From contig NW_022985182.1 of the NCBI RefSeq assembly GCF_010093535.1, positions 507,785-571,784 of the forward strand: a DNA stretch of 64,000 nt, written 5' to 3'. The DNA is from Lindgomyces ingoldianus. Lineage: Eukaryota > Ascomycota > Dothideomycetes > Pleosporales > Lindgomycetaceae. The translations under genes were made by a program, and so were the position numbers. Under the pieces are notes generated by a model. The model made no database searches and had not been told where the DNA came from. It worked only from the letters and a program-made list of their open reading frames with translations. Shown one piece after another: positions 10,708-22,463 of this stretch (the stretch's first letter is position 1; every line of letters begins with the position of its first letter).

Positions 10708-11514
10708 TCACCCTTCTGTACTCCAAGTCTCTACTGCTCTAATAACTTCCGCTGTTTTCTCCGTCACTCCAAACAGCCCTCCTTCCACCCTGATTGCTTC
10801 CAAACTCCACCTCTTCAATTCCTCATTCACACTTTCCACGCCATCTTCAACAACCAGCACATCAAACCCTCGATCGCTCGCTTCTCTCACAGTGCTATTC
10901 ACACAAGCATCAGCTGTTACCCCACAAATCACCAAATTTCTAATCCCCCTACATCTCAGCATAATATCCAAATCGGTGTGCGTGAACGCTCCTCTACAAG
11001 GCTTATCAATTACAGGTTCTTCCAGCAACGGATACAATTCCGGAATAACATCGTGTCCCTTCTCGCCTCGAATCAGAAGTCGTCCTAGCGGACCTTGTGA
11101 TCCTATCTGTGCACCATCTACCCCTGATCTATGCCTCTCGCGCGATGAGACTGTGCTCATATGTGGTGCGTGGCCTTCACGGGTGTGGTATACGGGAATT
11201 CCGACAGCACGGAAAGCGGAGAGGAGGGATTGGATGCGAGGGACTATAGCTTGGAACCGTGCGACGGAGTAGCCTTGGGAATGTAGGTATCCTCCCGTGG
11301 AAAGGAAGTCGCGTTGCATGTCGATTATGATCAGAGCGGTGGTTTGAGGGGAGAGGGAGTTATCGTGAGGCCAGGGGTATGGGTTGCTACTGACTATTTG
11401 ACTTGCCATTGAGAATTGGGGGGGGTTGTTGTTAATAGCTGCTCGAAAAGATAGAGCAAATGAAGATGACGATGAGAGAGATGCGACGAGCTTAACCAAA
11501 TTACTTAGTGTCAT
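10708..11514 (-). CDS. Isochorismatase-like cysteine hydrolase, 268 aa (or 233 aa from Met36)
   Basis: Single exon. The isochorismatase fold triad is intact: Asp in LIIIDMQRDF (residue 65), Lys in VIDKPCRGAF (171) and the nucleophile Cys in GVTADACVNSTV (204), with the usual cis-peptide-type VT before ADAC. The closest functional types with this TREGHAP...R..G...G..G pattern are biuret/ureidoacrylate-type amidohydrolases, so hydrolysis of a urea- or amide-type nitrogen compound is likelier than isochorismate. The first 35 residues are Ser-rich and hydrophobic and not part of the domain. Translation may instead start at Met36 (codon at 11409), just before the conserved core; otherwise the extension might be a targeting peptide. 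Confidence 0.9.
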   Translation of the reverse strand: MTLSNLVKLVASLSSSSSFALSFRAAINNNPPQFSMASQIVSSNPYPWPHDNSLSPQTTALIIIDMQRDFLSTGGYLHSQGYSVARFQAIVPRIQSLLSAFRAVGIPVYHTREGHAPHMSTVSSRERHRSGVDGAQIGSQGPLGRLLIRGEKGHDVIPELYPLLEEPVIDKPCRGAFTHTDLDIMLRCRGIRNLVICGVTADACVNSTVREASDRGFDVLVVEDGVESVNEELKRWSLEAIRVEGGLFGVTEKTAEVIRAVETWSTEG

Positions 11515-12257
11515 TTCCTGATCTTCGGCCTTGCACTCAGAATCTCTAAGATCTGCATCGCGATCCTACAAATAGAGATATTTGATAGGCCGTGCGTACG
11601 TAAAACGTGGGATTCAATGTAACAGTTCGGGCGATCGGTAGATGAAGCCTTTGAGAGCACCTTGGTTCTGTTATAGGGCTGATTCTGTCAACCTTCAATA
11701 ACATCTCTCGAGTATCAAAGGTTTGATCTTCAATTCACCCCTCAAGACTCTATCAAAGAAAGCCTTTGACAGCAATACAGCTTCACCTATCTGACCTCCA
11801 CAAACGAACGCAGGTAGCTCCCACCCGTACCCGTTCTGCAGGCCTCTGACTCGGCACATCCCCGCGCTGACACACTGGAAAAATTGTGCCGAATCTCGAC
11901 CGTTCATTTCTTCTCCGTATCGTGACCAATCGCCTTAACAAAACTCTCCGATAAGAAGGTGTCCCTCCTGCAAAGGTCGATGCACGAATCCAGAAGCTCT
12001 TCTTCCGGTTTACACCCCAGGCATCTCGGTCCCTACTATCGGGTTCGGTGCGGGAAAATATGCACCTGCCGGGCATAGTGCTTTGGCCGAATACGTTTCT
12101 GTCTACTTTCCAACGGCTCGAAGCGATTATGGGTTAATCTTTGATCGGTAGGATAGGAGTACATATTTTGTATGTTGCCCGGGACCGCTGGGGATTTTCT
12201 TTCTCTCTTCTCTTCAATTGAAAGATTCCACTCTTCTCGTTAAGCCGTCCTTTCATC
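11515..12257. other. Intergenic between divergent isochorismatase and permease genes
   Basis: No gene supported. The last 70 bp before the permease start is C/T-rich (TTTCTTTCTCTCTTCTC near 12196), a typical fungal leader. A minus open frame at 11783-12076 is Arg-rich and shows no family features. Confidence 0.45.
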
Positions 12258-13984
12258 ATGGCTACTAATACGGAAGCACCGATAAAGGTCTTCAATGACA
12301 CTACGAGCGACAATGTGGTGCTTGAGCAATTTGGATACACCCAAGGCATGCTACTTTCCTAATTAACATCCAGAGTACTGGCTTATATCTCTAAGAGCTC
12401 AAGCGCAGCTTCAGCCTTCTGGGAATGATTGGGTTCTCATTCAGCATTGTCACCAGCTGGACAGCGCTCGGTGGTGTACTAATCGTCGGTGTAGAATCTG
12501 GAGGTCCGCCGGTCATGATCTGGTCATGGCTAGGAATCTCCTTGGTCACCTTATCCGTTGCGTACTCCATGGCTGAGATGTGCTCTGCCTACCCAGTGGC
12601 GGGAGGGCAATATTCATGGGTTGCGATTTTGGCTCCCCAACGATGGGCCCGAGGCTTCTCGTATGTTTGCGGCTGGTTTATGCTTATTGGTGAGAAGCTT
12701 CATCTAGGAATTAGAGGCGCCTTGACTAATATCTTGAAGGTATTCTTGCTATGGGAGCTACGAATAACTTCATTGGTGCAAATTTCATCTTGGGAATGGC
12801 AAACCTCAACAACCCAGGCTACACCATTGAACGTTGGCATACCGTTTTGGTAGCCTATCTAATCGCTTTTCTGGCTACTATCTCCAACATCTTCATCCCG
12901 CATTGGCTAAACAAGATCTCGAAGGGCATCCTCGTCTGGAACATTTGCGCCTTCTTCGTGTGTTTCATCACTATCCTAGTCACCAATGACCACAAACAAC
13001 CAGCCAGTTTCGTCTTCGGCACGTTCCAAAACTTCACTGGATTCAATCCTGCCTACGCTGCTATCCTAGGTATTCTACAGAGTGCTTTCGGAATGTGTTG
13101 TTACGATGCGCCGTCCCATATGACCGAGGAAATAAAGAATGCCCGGAAAGAAGCCCCTAGAGCAATCGTCATGTCCGTATACATTGGAGCTGTGACTGGA
13201 TTTATATTCTTGATCTCTCTTTCGTTTTGTATGGGTGATATCGAGGCAACAGCAACGACTCCTACTGGCGTTTCAGTTATCGAAATCTTCTTCAATTCGA
13301 CCGGAAGCATTGCCGGGGCGTCCGCATTAGCATCTTTGATTACAGTCATCGTGCTATTCTGTGCTAATTCCTTGATGGCCGAGGGTTCCCGCGCCGTTTT
13401 CGCATTTGCCCGAGACCACGGCCTACCATTCTCCATGACCATTAGCAAGGTGTCACCGAAACGAAAGGTTCCGATATATGCAGTACTTGTGACTTGCCTG
13501 GTGCAAATCGCTTTCAACTCAATCTACTTTGGAACATTGACTGGATTCAATACCGTCATCTCCATTGCTACCGAGGGATTCTGTAAGTTTTGCCATCGCT
13601 TCGTTTAGGATTTGCGAGCTAGTGGTAACCACACCAGACCTCTCATACGCAATGCCTCTGCTCGCGCGCATTCTTGCGCACGTAACTGGGAAGAAGCACC
13701 GATTGGAAGGGCCATACTCTCTTGGTCGACACGGTCTCGCGCTGAACATTATTGGGTTCATTTTCCTGACTTTCTGCTGCATTACGTTCAACTTCCCGTC
13801 ACTGAAGCCAGTGGAAAGCGAGAATATGAACTACACGTCAGCAGCTATCGGCGTAGTGATGCTGATCAGCATCATTACCTGGATCGCAACTGGTAGGAAG
13901 AGGTTCACTGGTCCGGACAGAGGGCATTTACTCAACGTTGGACGAAGAGAAGAGGTGGCCGCTACTGCGCCTAAGGTCGCGTAG
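12258..13984 (+). CDS. APC-superfamily amino acid/choline permease, 523 aa
   Basis: Four exons: 12258-12345, 12396-12689, 12740-13582, 13638-13984. All phases agree. Intron 1 (50 bp) is of GC-AG type (AAG|GCATGC...TAAG); introns 2 (50 bp) and 3 (55 bp) are GT-AG. The chain begins with a hydrophilic tail ending in GYTQELKRSFSLLGMIGFSF, the start of TM1, then AYSMAEMCSAYPVAGGQYSW (TM2-3 region with the conserved GGQYSW) and about 12 membrane segments in all. This is the amino acid/choline transporter subfamily that includes yeast Hnm1 and Uga4. Substrates are choline, GABA or related amino compounds; the sequence alone does not choose. It should sit in the plasma membrane and work as a proton symporter. 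Confidence 0.94.
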
Positions 13985-15302
13985 AGTAGGATTATATGAG
14001 GTCTCAGTCCCGGAGAGACGCTGAAGGCGGCACAGTACCAACATAAGCATACTGATCCGCAGGTCCTAAACCATAATCCTGCTGGGCTGTTTAGTGATGT
14101 TTCAATTCTTCCTTCGAAATGCCCAGAGGCCACGTTCATCATGCAGGCCGGCAAAATATGTGTGCTGTGGCCCCGTTCCTCACAATTATTGACATTCCCA
14201 AGAACAAGTTACCTTATCGTGCTTGCTTCAATTCGACGGCCGGTAATGCCGTGAGTCAGTTAAACGGGTGTATTCAAACGTAGACGTCATCGCGCTGTTA
14301 GCAGGGATGCTGATCAAGAAATAGAACCGGGGGGGACCAGGGCTTGCAGTCCCAAGTGTTTGCCCGAAAATATCATAATCCTCACGCAGAGAAAAAAGCA
14401 GCGGAAACCCCCCGTGCAACCAAACAGCTGGAGTCAGTGGGAACGGACGAGGCGGATCGACTCGAGATGCTCGTTGCACGTTTAGGCATTGATCCGCCTC
14501 GAGGCTCAGCAGAGCCTGCGGGAGAGCTACGTTAGGCAAATCTGCTTCCTGCCATGCAATGCTGGCCGTGAAAGCCAGGTAATTTCAGTTTGAGCGTACT
14601 GGGAGACCCCTCGCGCGGGAGGCTAAGATCAGGTATCATCCTGTGGCTGCTGTGCCTGACTGTGCCCACGGCCGGACTTGAGTTTTTGGGTTCAGCAGAT
14701 GGGCTTCCAGCAAGGCGTGCTCTCTCCTGTGCCTCCGCCGCGTCGCGGATAGTTTGAGATGTGGAAGTTGTGCTGGTGAAGGCGGAGTGGATGTCAGCGG
14801 ATCATGACAGATAGACGGGTTGGCAGGCCTTCTGCAGTGAATACTCTTGGTAATCGCTCCGCCATTTGCGACTTCACGAGCAAGAGCGATGGCAGCGCTG
14901 CTTCCGCGTACGGGCTAGGACTGGGCTGCAGCTGCCGTGTGCGGTGTGGTTGGTGGTGTGCGCTCGCCTGATCAAAGGGTGCAAAGCCGGTGTGGGCAAG
15001 ACGTCATCGCCTGCGGAAGCCGCGACCGAGGAGCCCAACCAACTTGCTGGACACCCCACCGCGCAACAACTGGGCAATTCCATCAAGGCCAGCTCTCCTC
15101 TTCAAGTCTCAGGACTCAGCCTCGCACCTCTCCTACCTTCTTCATCCTCCCTCCTCCCGTCTCTCTTCTTCCTTTCTTCTGAAAATCTTGCCCGCCACCC
15201 ATCCCTCGGCTGCCTCACCCCTCACCCCTCACCTTTTACCTTCACGTAGCTGCCCTCCCTAGCTAGCACGCCTTCACCAGCGGCCAGCACCCGACCCTCA
15301 CC
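13985..15302. other. Long intergenic and leader region
   Basis: 1.3 kb without a supported gene. The last 180 bp (about 15110-15290) is strongly C/T-rich, probably the promoter-proximal leader of the downstream gene. The rest shows only short open frames on both strands. Confidence 0.45.
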
Positions 15303-17137
15303 ATGTCACGGCGGCATTTCCCTACTGCTGAGCTCTATGAGGAGCGTCAGCGCGATCTCCGCGGCAAAAACGGCAATCGATCTGAACGCAGCTACGATGA
15401 ACTCGACCTTGAGCTGTCCCACGGCAACCCCCGCCGTAGCGCACCCGACTTCTTCCTCCGAGACGACCACCGCTCCAGCGCAGGGCCTCTAGTTATGCAC
15501 GAGCGCCGCGAGGAAGAGGTGAGCAGAGGTCCACCCCGTCGTCGCGAGATCGAAGAAGATACTCTGGTTATCCGAGGCGGCCGCGCCCCGCCTCCGCCGG
15601 CAAGCTTGAGGGAGGTTGAGCGAGATGATATCACCATCCGCCGTACTGAAGGCGAGCGACGCCGCCCTAGAGAAGTTGAGCGAGAAGAGACCGACATTAC
15701 TATTCGTCACCGTGATCAATCCAGGCCTCGGTTTGAACGCGAAGACATTCAGTTCCGTCGTGGCGATGGTGCACGTCCCCGTCCCCGCGAAGTCGACTTT
15801 GAACGCGAAGAAATTAAGTTCCGGGATCGCGAGCCAGCGAGACCGCGCGAAGTTGAACGTGACGAATTCATCTACCGTCGCGACGAGAGCCGTCATGGTC
15901 GAGAGCGTGAGGTGGAGAAAGACACGCTGGTAATCCGAGGGCGTGAGAGGAGTCTGCCCCCTCCACGATCTCGCGGAGAGCTAGTTGCGAGGGAGCGCGA
16001 AGAGTTCGTCGTCCGTCGCCGTGAGACATCCCCACCGCCACGTGAACAGATCAAGGACGAGATCATCATTCGACGTATGGAGGAGCGTTCACCGAGCCCT
16101 CCACCTCCGCCGCCACCACCACCAGAGCCGGAACCAATTGTCAGGCCTCCGATCATTCAAGAAGTCATCACCCATCACCGCCACATCGACCATGGTGAGT
16201 TCGACTACATCCGAGTTACTTTCACTTCTAACAACCATGCAGGTGTTGAGAGGGCCCGGTCACCCACGCCTCCTCCGCCACCACCATCCCCTCCACGTGA
16301 GGATAGACTTGAGATTGAAATTCGCCGGCGAGAGTAAGGCTACATCTGATTCTTGCCTTGTGGCTGTTGCTAATTTGTGAAGCAGGAGTCGTGGTCCTGC
16401 ACGAGGATTTGATGAGGAATTTATCTTCGAGCGTGAGACTCGTGAAAGTAAGTCTCGCGAACTTGAACTCGCTTCCTCTAGCGGACGTTCTATCAGTCTC
16501 GGTCCTAGACGTCGCTTCACTGCTCCAGCCGACTCCGACTTTGAGTTGGAGGCAGACTACTACAATCGAAAGGCCTTGGAGCGTGCTTATCCTGGCGAAG
16601 CATGGAATGGCGCTACCAAGGACTGGACGATTGTGGATGTGCCTCCAGGGACGAACCGCGTTCGGATGGATGGCATTGGAGGCGGCGCTCAAGAGATCTC
16701 CTGGCAGCGTTACAACGGCGTCCGCCGCTCAAAGTTTATCAGCGGAGAAGACGAAATTGTAACTGACTTTGGTCCCCCAGCCGCGAAACCTAAAGCGAAG
16801 GACATGTGGACCGAAATCACCAAGGATTTGGTTATCAAAGAGGCCATAGAGTCTGCGGGGTACGACTATGAAGAAACCGACTATTTCTTCTATGTCATGG
16901 AGTACCTACGATATGCAAGTTGCTCTACCCCTTGCCTAGAAACAGTCGCTGACACGTTCACAGGAGGATGTCCTTCAGCTTGTCGAAATCTCTGATGACA
17001 TCCGTCGTAAGCGTAAATCTCGAGTCCGCCAGATCGAGTACGAGCGCGAAGAGGTTCGAGACCGGAAACCAGGATGGGACGAGCGCTTCTTCGAACGCGA
17101 GGTATCCTACGACCGACACCGACACCGGTACAGATGA
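15303..17137 (+). CDS. Highly charged Arg/Glu-repeat protein with conserved C-terminal domain (DUF8035-like), 561 aa
   Basis: Exons 15303-16194, 16243-16333, 16386-16914, 16964-17137; introns 48, 52 and 49 bp. The last intron is GC-AG (TAT|GCAAGT...ACAG), and reading phase is exact throughout. The N-terminal two thirds is a repetitive Arg/Glu array in which an acidic block, three alternating hydrophobic residues and a basic block recur about ten times (for example ERDDITIRR, EREDIQFRR, EREEIKFRD, EREEFVVRR), plus Pro-rich spacers including an unbroken run of Pro near residue 270. The C-terminal part (ADYYNRKALERAYPGEAWNG, then WTEITKDLVIKEAIE, then YFFYVMEYLRYEDVLQL) is a compact, ordered-looking domain that I recall as DUF8035, fungal, function unknown. 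Composition suggests a nuclear or RNA-associated protein; that is inference. Confidence 0.88.
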
Positions 17138-18341
17138 GTGTCTTGGACGAATGAACAAGACTCAACTCACTTGGAGTCTCCAGTGATTGCCAAAGCAGCT
17201 GCACTGTTCCTCTGCACAGTCTCTCTTCACCGTGCACCAATTCAGCATGCTCTTTGGGCATTGAAGGATTTCTGATCACATTTTGATCTCTGATTTGGAA
17301 TCGATACAAGATGTTCTGCCCCTTTGAAGTTTTCATAAAAGTATGGAGGATGATACCAGACGATTTACGATACGATTCATGATGGTCCGTAGGTTTCTGT
17401 TACTCCTCAAGTTGCTTGAGGGTACAGTCACTCCTCGGGCCCTGCATCCTTACGACTCTAATGACCAGCATTGGTGGAGCGCGTAGAACTGGTTTGCAAG
17501 TCTTAGCCCCACAATTTCCCCTTCTTGTTTTCAATTCCTTTTCTTTTCTTTTCTTTTTTAGGGTTTAGGTCTGGGCAGGCTTCCGGAAGTGAGGGTGGTA
17601 TATTCCTTTGGAATTTCATTCAACCCAACTTACCCACGACTGTCACATATATCATATCTTGGCACGATTATGAATAGAAAGGCTGTTTTCCTGATCACTG
17701 ATGAGAAATGATGTATCTTCAAACATGGCAGCGCATCCGATAGATTGAAGGCTGACAGGACCGAATACGGTTAGCCTGGCGCAGACCACTCGTTTCCCCC
17801 GCGTGTGCTTCATGTTGTGCTAGCGACTCGTCAAAATCCCTCCGACAAGACACAAGGCTGACTGCGCATTCGCGCCCTCACAAATATGGCTTCACCTTGG
17901 GGAGGTTATTTTTGGACCCCAAAAGTATTGATTGATTTCATGTAGCGCCGAATGTCTTGGGCGCTGGCGACTGCAATTGTGGTTGGCGCGACCCCCTGAC
18001 TTTGCATGCACTGAGCTGTAAGCGCCGAGTTCTTGACGGTTTTTGGCAAGTGTGATTGGGCGGGTTGTTCCTTGCTTGCGACAAGACAACGCATGAGGGA
18101 TGAAATGGAAGCGCTGCACTGCTGGCGCTCATGTGTTTCAATGTGAGGGTGAGATCTGTACGTTGGGCGAGAAACAGAGGTTGGCTGCCATGTCCGTATA
18201 AGCAAGGCGCGGGGCCGTGTTTCGATTCTTCATGCGTTCGTTCTTCTATTTTGTCTTCTTCAGGTTTTTCTATTCTTCTAATTCTCTGAAAAAGATCTGC
18301 GGATCTTTATGCGCTGTGCGTAACCACCTTTATAGTTGAAG
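17138..18341. other. Intergenic
   Basis: 1.2 kb with no supported gene. A T-rich run (TTTTCTTTTCTTTTCTTTT) sits near 17540. Minus-strand open frames at 17890-18205 overlap each other without domain features. Confidence 0.45.
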
Positions 18342-20013
18342 ATGTTCGGATTTAGTTGCCGATTTCAGAGGGGGGTTGCGATTCTGACGCTAGTTGCGAG
18401 TATGTGCTCTTCTTTCCATTCCTCTCCCTCTCTTCGAAGCTCGACTTCGGGGAACTCATGCGAACCTCTGAGGGGATAGCTGCCTGGAAAGATTTACGTT
18501 GGAATTAAAGGCTAATCGTTCGGTTTTCTTACAGTTTGTCCCTCACTCATCCTTGCACAAGCCCCACCAGCATCCACGTTCTACCTGTCGGAAACCGAAA
18601 CCCAGTTCTCGCTCAACATTGCAAACGACAGTAGCGATGTCTTCATATACTTCACGTCTCCAGCTTATTCGTGGGTGGGGGTGGGGTTTGGACAGGAGAT
18701 GAGGAATAGTTTGATGTTTGTGCTGTATCCGAGTCAGGATGGGAAGAGTATGGCCCCCAGCGTTCCTATTCCCTCTTCTCGTCACAAGGAGATAAGGTGG
18801 GGTGTATAAAATGAATATAAGCTAACGAAGAGTAGATGTTACGATCAGTCCAAGGATTGCCACAGGGCACTCTGAGCCAAGTTTCGCGAAAGACATCCAA
18901 TTCTCGACTCTTCCCGGCACGGGCATCACAGACGATATGTTCGTCCTCAAAGCAGTGTGCCACAACTGCCGTGTCTGGCCTGGCGGCTTTATCGACGTCA
19001 AAACCACCGTACATCCCATGATCTACGCCTTCGGTCCTGGAAACCGGTTACAGTCCAACGGACTGAATGCTCCCCTCAAACGCCACATCCGCTATGGCAA
19101 GTTCACCATGGACATGCTTGTCGCGACTGGTAAAGGCGAAGTGCCTACTGCGAGCACGGCGCTGAATGGAGTCCAGTTGAAGGGCGGCATGGTTAGAGAT
19201 CATGACCGCATGAATCTCGCACATGCCGTATTGGGCTGTTTGGCGCTGTTTGTGTTGTGGCCGCTGAACCTGATTTTCGCGGGCTTTGTCAAGAGGATCG
19301 GGATTCACGTCGGAATCTCCGTCTTTATCATTGTGTTTCTCATTATTGCATACGCTCTCGGAATTGCCACAAGTGGAGAGTACAACCGTGTAAGCCCCTC
19401 TCCCTACCGCGCCTCAAACGTAAATATCAAACATACAACTAACAATGACTCAAAGTCCAAAACTTTCAACTCCCCCCACCAAATCATAGCCTTCATATCC
19501 ATCCTCCCAATCCTCCTAATGTCGCTCCTCCCCATCCCCCGCCTCTCCCGACTCTCGCCAACAATCCCGCGCCTCCATAACCCCGCTATCTCCTTCACTT
19601 TCACAATTCTCACCCTAACTGGTGGACTGGGCCTCCACCTCTCCTCACAAGGCATGCCCATAATTCTTGCCTACACTGCCGTGGCGCTGGCCGTTTTCTG
19701 TTTCCTCATGCTTCTGCAAACATGCATTCGACGACGGGGATCCGCGTATGCGATCGCGAAAGGGATGAGGAGGGTAAGAGAGGAGGACGAGCAAGATTTG
19801 GTACTGGCGGCGTATTATGCGGGACAGAAGCTGGATGATGAGAGCAGAGCCGGGAGTGCGGCGAGTTTGAATAGGCCGAGTCCGGGGATGGGACCTGGGA
19901 CACATGGCAGGAGCGGGAGTGGAGGGAATGGGAATATTTATGGTGGTGGGCAGATGCCCGGACCCCAGTATTTGCTGAATATGCATCCGGGTGTGCCGGT
20001 GCATCGGTGGTGA
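18342..20013 (+). CDS. DOMON (CDH-type cytochrome) plus b561-like membrane protein, 460 aa
   Basis: Exons 18342-18399, 18535-18747, 18836-19389, 19456-20013; introns 135, 88 and 66 bp, all GT-AG with GCTAA(C/T)- or CTAAC-like branch sites and consistent phase. A signal peptide comes first (about 1-28). A DOMON domain of the cellobiose-dehydrogenase cytochrome type follows, with GVGFGQEMRNSLMFVLYPS (Met a likely haem ligand), NVTISPRIATGH and CHNCRVWPGG (candidate disulfide). Then come about five membrane spans of cytochrome b561 type carrying His in NLAHAVLG, IGIHVG, NSPHQ and GLGLHL. The cytosolic tail is Gly/Ser-rich. Such proteins are predicted transmembrane electron carriers between cytosolic ascorbate-like donors and extracellular acceptors; the role in fungi is largely untested. 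Confidence 0.9.
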
Positions 20014-20639
20014 AGAGGGGAGACAGTGGGGATGAAAGAGGGCAGATTCTACTAGTAGGAGTGTAGATCCTGCCACTGTTAGTGTAGAGTGTGGGAAGGT
20101 ATTTTGGCTTGGACTTGGACTTGGATTTGGATTCAGATTCTGGCGTCGACTCGGATTGGATTGGATTTGCTTGGGAGGACGATACCAGCTGGACTTTACT
20201 TCGGGAACAACAGCAAACATGTGCATCTGCGATGGCGTATTACTTCGTTATCTATATTCATTTCCGATAACTTCTAACGAATCTATTTTGTCAAACATCA
20301 CTACCATGAGACATCCACAATACATCCTCTCATCTCCTTCTAAGAAGGATAACGAATAGAATTCGGTAGGGGAGCTCTAGAAATTTCGATTGGGGAAGAA
20401 CTATCAATGAAATAGGATGAGAAAGAGGGGAAAGGAAGGGGGTAGTGTTGGTGTAGCGTCGTAGTTCTCTTATTAAACTTGTCTGCTGCACTGAGCCACA
20501 GTACTTCATATTTAGGCGTCGTAGACGTGGTAGCGATTCCTCAGTCACTCACCGAGGCCTCCTCTCTATCTCTGAGTGAAGATAAAGTCATTTTTAGATA
20601 GATATTGGAGAGAACTGTACCTCCCAGTCCACTACAATC
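20014..20639. other. Convergent 3' regions
   Basis: No gene. Contains a short imperfect GGACTTGGATT repeat near 20107-20150. Confidence 0.45.
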
Positions 20640-21965
20640 TCACAACACTCCCCATTGGATCAATTCCTTCTCCACCGCCGGATCCGGACAAAACGAGTTC
20701 CTAGGATATCCCGTCTCTGCGGGAATGGGTCGTCGCCCATCAGTTGGTACGTCGACTTCAATTGTCGTGCCCCAACTCGCGGCACAGAATGTTACGAGCC
20801 CGTCGACTTGCTCCCCGACCCTTTCATAGTGGCGGAGTCCTTCAGGCGTGATCCACTTTCTCAGACCAGGGAAAGAGATGGTTCGGTTCGAAGTACGGTC
20901 TGGCGTGCGCTGGATGGAAATATGCCAGTGTTGGTGGGAGGAAGTGTCGAGCCAGTCTTTGATAGCGTAGTTTTGACGCTCGTCTTCTCCGTTGTCGTTA
21001 GTAGAACAAAACCCAACAAGCCGCCTACCCACTCTCTCAAGCTCCCGCTGTAACAAACCATAAACAATGGCCACCCCCTGTACCGCATTTGGACCATCTC
21101 TCTCCGCATCAATAACTGGCGTCTCAACAACGAACTCCACGCGCTCAAACCCCTCCCCCAGTTTCTCAAACCCAGACATATCAACCCTCCAAGTCAACAC
21201 ATCTTCCACCCACGCAAACTTCCAGCTGTCCGGAAGCTGCAGCTGGAACCGCAGTTCGCGGACTTCGTGCACGGTGGCACGCAGCTGCTCGCTGAGTTGG
21301 CGGATGTTGGGGATATTGGCCTCTGAGGGGTCTATGGCGGGGATGGTGACAACAGCACCGGAGTGATCAGTTTTTCGGATGCCGGGCGCGAAGTTCAGGG
21401 GAATGGGTGTAGATTCATCGTACCCAAATTCCAGTCTCCGTACGCGGTGCAAAGAGATTAGACTATATGGCGACAACGTCGTAGGCGTGTGCTTGGGTGT
21501 GCCTCCATCCCCGTGGACGCACCGAGCGCCCCGGTAGAACTCTGTTAAGGCTTCGGACAGCAGTTGTTTGCAGGCTAGTATCCACCTTGGTAGGCCTGTG
21601 CTATTGGATGGGCTGCGATAACCATATATGGCGTCGAGGTTTCCTTCTCGGCATTGGTAGCGAGAGCTAGAGAAGAGATTGGCGTAAATTTGGTCACGGG
21701 TTTCTCGAGGGAGATGGAAGAGTGGGGAGGAGATGGTAGCCGTTGCGGGAGGATATTGTTCGAAGAAGAAGGGTGTTATGGGGTTGAGGGTAGCCGGGGT
21801 GGTGGTAGTGTGTGGTTGAGGGGATCCTTGAGGGAGAGATGGACTGGGCATGTTGGAAATACCTATTAGCTGCAGGGAGAAATATCTCTGACAAGGAGAT
21901 GAGTGAAGAGACAGATAATGAAGTCTAAGAGGCTTGTGATGGGGAAAGGAGACATCCAAATACAT
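20640..21965 (-). CDS. DUF7730/F-box-like hypothetical protein, 441 aa (or 403 aa from Met39)
   Basis: Single exon. After a Pro/Thr-rich N-terminus comes SSPLFHLPRETRDQIYANLF, the F-box-like helix pair common to a large fungal family (DUF7730/2EXR-type), followed by LPRWILACKQLLSEALTEFY, the second conserved block of that family. The remainder is a mixed alpha/beta region with no known catalytic motif. The first 38 residues are basic/hydrophobic and unlike the family; the start at Met39 (codon at 21851), directly before SPSLPQGSPQP, is more likely. These proteins are abundant in Pezizomycotina and their function is unknown; a role as substrate adaptors of SCF ligases is only suggested by the F-box-like helix. 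Confidence 0.8.
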   Translation of the reverse strand: MYLDVSFPHHKPLRLHYLSLHSSPCQRYFSLQLIGISNMPSPSLPQGSPQPHTTTTPATLNPITPFFFEQYPPATATISSPLFHLPRETRDQIYANLFSSSRYQCREGNLDAIYGYRSPSNSTGLPRWILACKQLLSEALTEFYRGARCVHGDGGTPKHTPTTLSPYSLISLHRVRRLEFGYDESTPIPLNFAPGIRKTDHSGAVVTIPAIDPSEANIPNIRQLSEQLRATVHEVRELRFQLQLPDSWKFAWVEDVLTWRVDMSGFEKLGEGFERVEFVVETPVIDAERDGPNAVQGVAIVYGLLQRELERVGRRLVGFCSTNDNGEDERQNYAIKDWLDTSSHQHWHISIQRTPDRTSNRTISFPGLRKWITPEGLRHYERVGEQVDGLVTFCAASWGTTIEVDVPTDGRRPIPAETGYPRNSFCPDPAVEKELIQWGVL

Positions 21966-22463
21966 AGAATATCAGAGGATGGATTGCTGGGAGGATGTGC
22001 ACAGCCACAGCTATTGTGGCTGCCTGAAGCAGGTTGGCTAAAACGAGAACCAAACCCCTGACAAAAACGAGAAGAATACGACGAATTCTGCCTTTCACAA
22101 TTGCCTTGCATTCAAGCCTTGAAAACGCCTGGTGGAATGTAGAAAAGATATGGCGACGACTTGCGAACGACCGAACTAGGGGCCAAACCCCAGATTCTCG
22201 CGCTGATATGGCCCCTAAGGGTCTGAGTACAGGGTAGGTGCAATTCTGAGAGACGCATCCTTGATAAATATGCAAAAATTTCGAACTTCGAAAGTCTGGA
22301 TTTGCATTCGTTAGACTCGGAACTTAACTTAAACCATTTTAGATACCACAGTTTAAAGACACCCACTATGGCCACTAAGATATTTGAACTGAGGAAATCG
22401 CAAGCAGTTAGATATTTCCAATCCTTTTGTACTGGGCTTCTCTACAGAATCCAATATATGCCG
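21966..22463. other. Intergenic, AT-richer
   Basis: Lies between the DUF7730-like gene and the 3' end of a decayed gene. No gene or repeat recognised. Confidence 0.4.
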
